A stretch of 52,744 nucleotides of DNA from Cytophagales bacterium. GTDB taxonomy: Bacteria; Bacteroidota; Bacteroidia; Cytophagales; Bernardetiaceae. The notes beneath the pieces are model-generated. The model was not told the origin of the DNA and ran no database searches. It worked only from the letters and a program-made list of their open reading frames with translations. Positions 26,902 to 33,929 of this stretch are shown in pieces. Numbering within the stretch: position 1 is the first letter of the stretch; each line of letters starts with the position of its first letter. Made by a program: the position numbers and the translations under genes. The stretch covers positions 1 through 52,744 of the forward strand of contig JAAFJX010000027.1 in assembly GCA_013299045.1 (NCBI GenBank), written 5' to 3'.

Positions 26902-27999
26902 TTATACGTTAAAGCGGAAGTGCATCACATCGCCATCTGTTACCACATACGTTTTGCCCTCTACGCCCAGCTTACCCGCATCACGGCAGGCGGCCTCGGA
27001 GCGCAAGCGCACGTAATCGTCGTATTTAATCACCTCGGCACGTATAAATCCGCGTTCAAAGTCAGAGTGAATAACGCCTGCGGCTTGCGGAGCAGTCCAG
27101 CCTTTGTGTATTGTCCAAGCACGAACCTCTTTTTCACCCACCGTGAAGTACGTAATAAGGTCCAACAAGCCGTAAGAGGCATTTATCAAGCGGTTAAGTC
27201 CTGGCTCGGTTAAACCATACTCGTCCATAAAGAGTGCGCGTTCTTCGGCAGAATCTAAGGCAACTATCTGTTCCTCAAGCGAAGCGCAGATAATAACGAC
27301 TGCCGCACCTTCTTCAGATGCCATTTTTTGTAGCGCTTCTACGTAGGCATTCCCACTTTTGGCAGCAGCTTCATCTACATTAGCCACATACACCACGGGC
27401 TTGCGTGTGAGTAGGTGTAGGTCATCTAGCTCAAGCCAACTTTCTTTGGATAAGTCCATGCTGCGTATGCTTTTACCTTGCTCAAGCGTTGTTTTGCACA
27501 GCGTGAGTATTTCTACAGCCTTTTGGGCTTTTTTGTCGCCGTGTTTGGCTTCGCGCTCCACTTTGGCAAGGCGTTTTTCTATGGCCTCAAGGTCTTTGAG
27601 TTGGAGTTCAAAGTCTATGGTTTCTTTATCCGAAATAGGATTTACTTTACCATCAACGTGTACAATGTTGTTGTTTTCAAAACAACGCACCACGTGCAAA
27701 ATTGCGTCCACTTCGCGAATATGGCCTAAAAATTGATTGCCCAATCCCTCCCCTTTGCTTGCACCACGAACGAGGCCAGCAATATCCACAAACTCAATGA
27801 CGGTAGGAATCACTTTTTGAGGCTTGGCAATAGAGGCCAGCATATCCAAACGTGGGTCTGGTACTGTAACAACGCCAACATTTGGCTCTATGGTACAAAA
27901 AGGATAGTTGGCGGCTTCAGCACCAGCCTGCGAAAGCGCGTTAAAAAGCGTTGATTTACCCACATTAGGCAAACCTACAATGCCACATTTAAGACCCAT
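26902..27999 (-). CDS. ychF: Ribosome-binding ATPase YchF
   Basis: This 365-residue Obg-related P-loop protein has P-loop GLPNVGKSTLFNAL (about residues 8-21) and DIAGLVRGASKGEGLGNQFL for the G3/switch region. The atypical specificity motif is NVDE (VANVDEAAA), which makes YchF an ATPase rather than a GTPase. It has an alpha-helical coiled insert (LEAIEKRLAKVEREAKHGDK) and the C-terminal TGS domain with FTVGEKEVRAWTI. Length is normal. YchF binds 70S ribosomes and acts in translation and stress response. Single gene; copy A lies beyond its stop. Confidence 0.98.
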   Translation of the reverse strand: MGLKCGIVGLPNVGKSTLFNALSQAGAEAANYPFCTIEPNVGVVTVPDPRLDMLASIAKPQKVIPTVIEFVDIAGLVRGASKGEGLGNQFLGHIREVDAILHVVRCFENNNIVHVDGKVNPISDKETIDFELQLKDLEAIEKRLAKVEREAKHGDKKAQKAVEILTLCKTTLEQGKSIRSMDLSKESWLELDDLHLLTRKPVVYVANVDEAAAKSGNAYVEALQKMASEEGAAVVIICASLEEQIVALDSAEERALFMDEYGLTEPGLNRLINASYGLLDLITYFTVGEKEVRAWTIHKGWTAPQAAGVIHSDFERGFIRAEVIKYDDYVRLRSEAACRDAGKLGVEGKTYVVTDGDVMHFRFNV

Positions 28000-28089
28000 G
28001 TTTTGAACTGTTCTAATTTTGAGGCCGCAATTTGGTAATTTTTTGGCATATCTCCAATCAAATGAAGCAGCAAAATCTACACGAGCGTT

Positions 28090-28410
28090 TTATCTTATAC
28101 CAGTTTCTGCCATTATCCACGCGCCAAAAAGTCCATTAGGCTCAGCATAGAGCTTTGTTATGCAGGGTACTTCGTAAGGGTGCAAAGTAGATACGCGCTT
28201 TACAATAGACTCATAATGAAAGGCTTGAGTTTTAAGCAACAAGATATATTCTTCGCTGCTCTCAGACTGCCCCTCCCAGCGATAGAGGCTTTGCATAGGC
28301 CAGAAGTTGGCACAAGCTATAAGGTTTTCATTCAGCAGGGTTGAAGCTATATGCTTGGTTAGTTCAACGCTGGGAACGGTGATGTAAATAAATACAAATG
28401 GTGTCTGCAT
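28090..28410 (-). CDS. cutA: CutA1-family divalent cation tolerance protein
   Basis: This 106-residue protein spans the CutA1 family from end to end: FVFIYITVPS, ASTLLNENLIACANFWP (the conserved LV/IACAN), SLYRWEGQ, EEYILLLKTQ, and STLHPYEVPCI near the C-terminus. CutA1 forms very stable trimers that bind copper. The ATG at 28410 is chosen because it begins exactly where the family begins; the frame extends 38 codons upstream but that part has no similarity. It follows ychF's promoter region in the same direction (upstream of ychF by 90 nt), so it may share a transcript. Confidence 0.93.
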   Translation of the reverse strand: MQTPFVFIYITVPSVELTKHIASTLLNENLIACANFWPMQSLYRWEGQSESSEEYILLLKTQAFHYESIVKRVSTLHPYEVPCITKLYAEPNGLFGAWIMAETGIR

Positions 28411-28805
28411 CTCTAAACTCTTTTTTGAAATTCGGAAATCATTTTGTTTGGCCACAGGGAATAAAAGTAATCCTTTCATTGGGCGCGATGAGTGTTTTTG
28501 CTTCATGCAAAGATATACATTCACACTGAATCATGACGTATTGTTCACTCTGTGCCGCCCAGGGCTGCATCTTTGTCTAAACTTTTAGCTGGGGCTTGTG
28601 CCAAAATTAGGAGAAAAATTAAGATTCATGCGTATCAAGAGAATACTGCATCAAGTAAAATTGTTATTTTTATACACTTCACGTAAAGTTTAGGCATAAG
28701 GGCTTTGTTTTTACAGATTCAAAACCTACTTTTGCACGGCGTTGATTACATCATATTAACGTCTTTGCATCATATTGTCATTATTGCTAGTCGCTATTTC
28801 TTTCT
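28411..28805. other. Intergenic region between cutA and fabF
   Basis: Divergent genes flank this 395-bp stretch. The fabF promoter is at 28704-28735; no gene is seen in the rest. Confidence 0.5.
28704..28735 (+). promoter_or_regulatory. Bacteroidota-type promoter of fabF
   Basis: TTTG (28704-28707), a 19-nt spacer and TACTTTTGC (28727-28735) match the consensus. The leader to the ATG at 28806 is about 60 nt. Confidence 0.75.
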
Positions 28806-30068
28806 ATGACACTAAAACGTGTAGTGGTTACAGGCTTAGGTGCTCTCACACCCATCGGAAACACAGTTAAGGCTTACTGGGACGCTCTGGAAGCAGGCCA
28901 GAGTGGCTGCGCGCCCATCACCAAGTTTGATACTTCTCGGTTCAAGACCAAGTTTGCTTGTGAACTCAAGGGTATCAGAATGGAAGATTTTATTGACCGC
29001 AAGGAGCTTCGCCGCATGGACGCTTTCTGCCATTATGCGTTAGTAGCAGTGGACGAAGCCGTAAAAGACTCGGGTATGGACCTCAAATCTGTTAATTTAG
29101 ACCGCATCGGTGTTATCTGGGGTTCGGGAATAGGTGGTATTTTTACTTTTCAGGAAGAAATGTGCGAGTATTACAGCAAAAGCAAAGAGGAGAGAGTACC
29201 GCGCTTTAATCCTTTTTTTATTCCTAAAATGATTATTGATATTTGTCCTGGTCATATTTCTATCAAGTATGGTTTTCGCGGCCCTAACTTTTCGGCGGTT
29301 TCGGCCTGTGCTTCTTCCACCAATGCCATGGTGGACGCATTCAACTATATTCGTTTAGGGAAAGCCAATATGATAGTAACTGGTGGCTCTGAAGCCTCTA
29401 TTACCGAAGCAGGCATTGGCGGTTTTAATGCACTTAAAGCTCTCTCGGAACGCAACGACAGCCCAGAAACAGCTTCAAGACCTTTTGATAAAGACCGAGA
29501 CGGGTTTGTAATGGGTGAAGGCGCTGGCGCACTTATTTTTGAAGAACTAGAGCACGCCAAAGCACGTGGTGCAAAAATTTATGCCGAAATTATTGGCGGT
29601 GGTGCCACTGGCGATGCTTATCACATGACTGCCCCACACCCCGAAGGGCTTGGTGCGAAGAACGTCATGCTGGAAGCGCTCAAAGACTGCAACACACCCC
29701 TCACTGATGTAGATTATATCAATGTACACGGCACTTCCACACCGCTTGGCGATGAACGCGAAATTACAGCCATCAAGGAAGTATTTGGTGAACACGTTTA
29801 TAAAGTTAATATTAGTTCTACAAAATCTATGACTGGGCACTTGCTCGGTGCGGCTGGTGCGGTAGAGGCCATTGCTTCTATCATGGCGCTGGAGCGTCAG
29901 GTAATTCCGCCAACAATCAACCACTTCACTTTTGACCCAGATTTTGACCCCAACATCAATTATACCTTTAACAAAGCACAAAAACGCTCGGTTGAGGTGG
30001 TTTTAAGCAATACATTTGGTTTTGGTGGACACAACGCTACCGTTCTGATGCGCAAATACAAAGGCTAG
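28806..30068 (+). CDS. fabF: Beta-ketoacyl-ACP synthase II FabF
   Basis: This 420-residue condensing enzyme elongates acyl-ACP with malonyl-ACP in fatty acid synthesis. The catalytic triad is visible: nucleophilic Cys in SAVSACASSTNAM, His in NVHGTSTPLGD and His in MTGHLLGAAGAVE. The N-terminal VVVTGLGALTPIGN and the C-terminal NTFGFGGHNATVL are the usual FabF ends. Length is normal. Unlike in many genomes, acpP is not directly upstream. It has its own promoter and terminator. Confidence 0.98.
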   Translation: MTLKRVVVTGLGALTPIGNTVKAYWDALEAGQSGCAPITKFDTSRFKTKFACELKGIRMEDFIDRKELRRMDAFCHYALVAVDEAVKDSGMDLKSVNLDRIGVIWGSGIGGIFTFQEEMCEYYSKSKEERVPRFNPFFIPKMIIDICPGHISIKYGFRGPNFSAVSACASSTNAMVDAFNYIRLGKANMIVTGGSEASITEAGIGGFNALKALSERNDSPETASRPFDKDRDGFVMGEGAGALIFEELEHAKARGAKIYAEIIGGGATGDAYHMTAPHPEGLGAKNVMLEALKDCNTPLTDVDYINVHGTSTPLGDEREITAIKEVFGEHVYKVNISSTKSMTGHLLGAAGAVEAIASIMALERQVIPPTINHFTFDPDFDPNINYTFNKAQKRSVEVVLSNTFGFGGHNATVLMRKYKG

Positions 30069-30094
30069 CCGCTCATTGTTTGATATGGCCAAAT

Positions 30095-30140
30095 AACACC
30101 CTGGGAGTTCACAAAAACACTTAGGGTGTTGTTCTTTTAA
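30095..30140 (+). terminator. Terminator after fabF
   Basis: AACACCCT (30095-30102) pairs with AGGGTGTT (30123-30130), followed by GTTCTTTTAA. Confidence 0.8.
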
Positions 30141-30202
30141 TAGTGTTTTTATCCGTTTCAAATCCTTTTCCGCACACGCGCACATTTTATTTCTATTTAT
30201 TT

Positions 30203-31354
30203 ATGGCAAATTTAAGCTATTGGGAAAGAGATACCTTGCTCTCTTCTAATTTTCTGATAATTGGCGGTGGCATTGTGGGCTTATCGGCGGCTGCGGAACT
30301 TAAATCTAAGTACCCTTACGCCTCTGTAAGACTATTGGAGCGCGGCCTCCTGCCCACTGGTGCAAGCACTAAGAATGCGGGCTTTGCTTGTTTTGGCAGC
30401 CTAACTGAACTCTTGTCAGATTTGGCAGTGATGCCTGAAAACGACGTGTTGTTACTCGTAGAAGACCGCCTCAGAGGCTTAGAGTTGCTCAGAAAGCGCG
30501 TGGGCGATGCAGCCATGGAATATGAAGCATTAGGCGGTTATGAACTACTCTCCGAAAAAGAACTTTACGCATTAGAAAAGCTAGAGGCTACCAATGCCTT
30601 GCTTCGCCAAGTCATAAAAGGCGCTGTTTACCAACAACTGCCAGCCACTGCTATTCGAGAGCGTGGGTTTAACACCAACTACTTTAAAGGTTTGGTTCTG
30701 AACGCATACGAAGGCCAACTTCATACAGGACGCATGATGGCAACACTGCAAGATGTTGTACAAAAACTGGGAGTTAGCATACATACTGGCGCAGAAGTGG
30801 ACTGCCTCGAGGACGCGGGCGATGCTGTTTGGGTTCATACAAACGACCTTTCAAAAAAACATAAAATAGTCTTTAGGGCAGAAAAAGTGCTGTTATGCAC
30901 CAATGCTTTTTCTAAAAAGTTTAAGCCTGAATGGGACTTAGTGCCAGGGCGTGGTCAGGTTTTGATAACTGAACCAGTTGGTGGCTTGGCTTTTAAGGGG
31001 GCTTTTCACTTTCAGGAAGGCTATTTCTACTTCCGAAACGTTGGCAACCGTGTGTTGTTGGGCGGTGGGCGGCACTTGGCCAAAGACCAAGAAGCTGTTA
31101 CAGACTTGGAAGTTACAGCCAACATCATGGGGGTTTTGGAGGAGCTTCTTTCAAAACACATTTTGCACAAAAATCAAGTGGAAATCAAAATTGAGCAAAG
31201 GTGGGCAGGTATCATGTGCTTTTCTCAAAAAGAGCACACCAAAAAGACTATTTTGGAGTTTATAAGCCCAAATGTGTTGGCGGGCGTGCGGCTAAACGGA
31301 ATGGGTGTAGCGATTGGCAGCAGGCTAGCCCAGCGTATGGTGGCAATGTTGTAG
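30203..31354 (+). CDS. FAD-dependent oxidoreductase, DAO (glycine/D-amino acid oxidase-like) family
   Basis: This 383-residue flavoprotein has a dinucleotide-binding motif NFLIIGGGIVGLSAAAEL near the N-terminus. It then has ERGLLPTGASTKNAGFACFG (the FAD-binding loop of the DAO family), a central YEGQLHTGRMMATL, and a C-terminal flavin-contact region GVRLNGMGVAIGSRLA. The upstream GTG at 30143 adds 20 residues without similarity, so the ATG at 30203 is used. Substrate is not evident; DadA-like or sarcosine-oxidase-like activity on a small amine is the family expectation. It lies between the fabF terminator and the promoter of the next gene. Confidence 0.9.
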   Translation: MANLSYWERDTLLSSNFLIIGGGIVGLSAAAELKSKYPYASVRLLERGLLPTGASTKNAGFACFGSLTELLSDLAVMPENDVLLLVEDRLRGLELLRKRVGDAAMEYEALGGYELLSEKELYALEKLEATNALLRQVIKGAVYQQLPATAIRERGFNTNYFKGLVLNAYEGQLHTGRMMATLQDVVQKLGVSIHTGAEVDCLEDAGDAVWVHTNDLSKKHKIVFRAEKVLLCTNAFSKKFKPEWDLVPGRGQVLITEPVGGLAFKGAFHFQEGYFYFRNVGNRVLLGGGRHLAKDQEAVTDLEVTANIMGVLEELLSKHILHKNQVEIKIEQRWAGIMCFSQKEHTKKTILEFISPNVLAGVRLNGMGVAIGSRLAQRMVAML

Positions 31355-31379
31355 AATAAAAAAAAGTTTGTATTTTTGC
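31349..31379 (+). promoter_or_regulatory. Bacteroidota-type promoter
   Basis: TTG (31349-31351), 19 nt, TATTTTTGC (31371-31379). It starts at the end of the oxidoreductase gene and serves the gene at 31432. Confidence 0.75.
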
Positions 31380-31431
31380 GCTACAGGTTTTCGTCTCCAA
31401 CTCAATAAAAACCAAACAACATTATCATAGA

Positions 31432-31950
31432 ATGGAATTTATAAGAAATGTGCTAGAAGGCGAAAATTGGCGCTTGTGGTTGGTTGCAGTCGTTTCTGGC
31501 CTATGCCTGACCGCCGTATTCTGGCTTGGCGGGTTGTTCAAAAATGACTTCTTAGCTGATGATGCGCAAAGTCAGGCAGCGCATATTCCAATGCCGCACT
31601 ATACGGCTACACAAGTTATTAATAAGCAGTTGCAGTTTATGTTGGATAGCCCCCTGGCCGACGAGCGCCAAAAGATAACATACTTGCTTAATTTTGCATC
31701 AAGACCACAACAGCTTACCAAAAAGCTAGTTCAAATGCCTTATTCAGTGCTATTTAGCTTTCAAAAGTTTATGTTTGGCGAGCATAAGTTCAGCAGCCAA
31801 AAAGCACGACAAGAAGTTGTCTTTATAGCCCCTGATAGCACACTCGTTATTTTGCGTTTTGAACTCATCAAAGCCCAACAGGGAGCTTATAGAAATTGCT
31901 GGCTCATATCGGACATTGTGCACATAAAACCGGTTAAAGAGTCTATTTAG
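31432..31950 (+). CDS. Single-pass membrane protein of unknown function
   Basis: This 172-residue protein was not recognised. A short cytoplasmic N-terminus precedes one hydrophobic helix (about residues 15-35, WLVAVVSGLCLTAVFWLGG). About 135 residues follow that should lie outside the cytoplasmic membrane, ending in a beta-rich part (QEVVFIAPDSTLVILRFELI). It has a clear promoter. Its TAG stop is formed exactly at the left edge of copy B: TA belongs to the flank and G is the first base of the element. Without the element the frame would run one codon further to a TAG, so the protein is probably intact. Confidence 0.75.
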   Translation: MEFIRNVLEGENWRLWLVAVVSGLCLTAVFWLGGLFKNDFLADDAQSQAAHIPMPHYTATQVINKQLQFMLDSPLADERQKITYLLNFASRPQQLTKKLVQMPYSVLFSFQKFMFGEHKFSSQKARQEVVFIAPDSTLVILRFELIKAQQGAYRNCWLISDIVHIKPVKESI

Positions 31951-32414
31951 TCGTCCCTTAAAAAGTACATTCAATAGATGTAAGCTAAATTTAAGGAGGA
32001 TAGCTTGCCTATTTTGGGAACACCTTGACGGCCTTTAATAGACTTCTCTTCTCTACTTTTTGCCTTGATGCCGAACTGAAGCGCGAGCTGAAAGTTCCGA
32101 CCGTAGGGCATAGCAAAAAAATCAAGCCTCGCAAAAGGCCAATTTAGATGAAAAAATAGCCTTTTTTCATCTAAAACAGTGAATGGCTTTTTCTTTGATT
32201 CACTCTCCTACCAAACATGGTTGCACAGAAACTCTCACCCTCTGACCTTTGAGCCATTCGCTTTTGTCTGATGCGAGGCAGTGCAGGACTTAAAAAGCCC
32301 TTGAGGTATTACCAGTTATTTGACAAAATAGGCTAAAAACTAAGAGATTTTAAAAATAAAAATATTGGTTAATTTACTTATAATAAATGCTTTATATACT
32401 TTTTAAGGGAAGAC
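31950..32414 (+). mobile_element. MITE-like element, copy B (465 bp), between two convergent stop codons
   Basis: Inverted ends GTCGTCCCTTAAAAAGT (left) and ACTTTTTAAGGGAAGAC (right) match at 16 of 17 positions. An identical 6-bp flank TATTTA stands on both sides (31944-31949 and 32415-32420). The centre and right arm match copies A and C; the left arm (31967-32050) is diverged. Both neighbouring genes end on the element's edge. Confidence 0.88.
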
Positions 32415-33907
32415 TATTTATTAGGTGCAAGAAGATAAACGTCTTGTAGTTGCTTGCTAGGCTGGTATAGTTCTTTGAGTAAAGGGAGCTTGTTGGACAG
32501 CACAGGAAATAGTTTTTCTTTGTCTACGACCACCTCGGGTTTTTCGGAAAGAAAAAGTTGCATGATGGTTTCTAATGTTTGATACTCGTCTAAATGCGCC
32601 CAGTGGTCTTGCGAAAAGCTCCAATTCAAATACGGCATACAATGCTTATTTTTTTGGTAATAACTCAAATCAGGCCCCAGAACGAGTAATTTTTTATCGC
32701 TATAAGGAAAATTATCTGCTGGTTGTGCACACAGAGTTTTGAAGTCAAACACATTGAGTTTGGGGAAAAAATCTGAAACGTTGTTGTGAATATTCAGTAC
32801 CGAAACCAGCACAATAACAGCCATAAGCACCTCTGCAAGCCACTTTCTTTCTATTAAGAGTAACATACTTGTTACAAAAAAAACCAAAACTGGTACAAAA
32901 AACATTAGGAGAGCAGGTTCTATCTCAGGGCTGAATAAAAATACAAAAATGGCATTTGTTGCCCAAACAAACATGACCTGCTGGGTGGCTAGCTGAAAGT
33001 TGATGTAGTTTTGATACAGTCTAGTACGGAAGAAAGCAATAGCCAAAAGACTTACAGGTAATACACTAATAATTAGTAATTTATCCAAAGAAATTCGCCA
33101 AATGCCAGTCAATGGCAAGTGTGCCAAAACGTAGTCCTTCCAAAACTCAAACATGAGTTGTTCCGCATACATCCATATCATTAGAACCAATAAAACAAAG
33201 GCAGCGGCATAAAAAATAAGCAGGTATTGCCTGAAATCAGTGGTTCGGAATACCAAAAGCCCAATAAAGAGCCAAAGTGCAAAAACGGCTGTAGGTAAAA
33301 AAAATGCGATGGCAATACCCATACTCACACCAATTCCAAAAATAGAGGCATCGGTAGTGTATTCGTTGATACTGACAACGCTGCGTAAGCTGATTATTAA
33401 AAAGGTAAGCGACAGAAGCGCCGGCGAAAGAATCCAAAAATCAGGAATTGCGCTCATAAAGACAATGTAGAGAAGTGCGGGCAAATAGGTGCGCTCAGTG
33501 GTTACGTCTCGTTTAATAAAAAGGCCATTGAACCAAAATGCCTGAAAACCTACTGCTATAAATGCCAACAGGCGATATGACAGCACATAACGACCAAAAA
33601 ATGTGTCTATCAATTCGCAACAAACACCAAATAGTGGCGAGCAGTTATCCCATACATCTACGTAAAGCCTTGCATCTTGATTCAGGCGCTCGCCGAGCAG
33701 CATGGCCTTTAGCTCGTCCAAAAAAAGTGGAAATTCACCAAAAATAAGCGGAAACCGAATCAGACAAAAGACCACAAAAACAAAAAGTAGCCTCAAGGGG
33801 TCATTTACACGAACTAGGGCTAACACGTTTCTTATTGGCTTTTTTAGAAGTACCTCAAGTTTTAGACCTCTACCATCAGTAGAGCCTGCAAAGTTAGGCT
33901 TTTGCAA
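32414..33907 (-). CDS. Multi-pass membrane protein, possibly a GT-C-type glycosyltransferase
   Basis: This 497-residue protein has about ten to twelve membrane helices (residues about 40-390) and a soluble C-terminal domain of about 110 residues. The first outside loop holds FLDELKAMLLGERLNQDARLYVDVWDNCSPL, which resembles the conserved acidic loop of PMT/ArnT-like GT-C enzymes (usually DE..G...Y.D.WD..PPL); that assignment is tentative. No ATG lies near the start: the frame begins with TTG at 33907, 22 nt after the MSEP-CTERM gene, and a GTG follows about 26 codons later. It is probably translated from the same mRNA as that gene. The TAG stop lies on the right edge of copy B. Confidence 0.75.
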   Translation of the reverse strand: MQKPNFAGSTDGRGLKLEVLLKKPIRNVLALVRVNDPLRLLFVFVVFCLIRFPLIFGEFPLFLDELKAMLLGERLNQDARLYVDVWDNCSPLFGVCCELIDTFFGRYVLSYRLLAFIAVGFQAFWFNGLFIKRDVTTERTYLPALLYIVFMSAIPDFWILSPALLSLTFLIISLRSVVSINEYTTDASIFGIGVSMGIAIAFFLPTAVFALWLFIGLLVFRTTDFRQYLLIFYAAAFVLLVLMIWMYAEQLMFEFWKDYVLAHLPLTGIWRISLDKLLIISVLPVSLLAIAFFRTRLYQNYINFQLATQQVMFVWATNAIFVFLFSPEIEPALLMFFVPVLVFFVTSMLLLIERKWLAEVLMAVIVLVSVLNIHNNVSDFFPKLNVFDFKTLCAQPADNFPYSDKKLLVLGPDLSYYQKNKHCMPYLNWSFSQDHWAHLDEYQTLETIMQLFLSEKPEVVVDKEKLFPVLSNKLPLLKELYQPSKQLQDVYLLAPNK

Positions 33908-33929
33908 GTTGAATGCAATATTGTACTTA

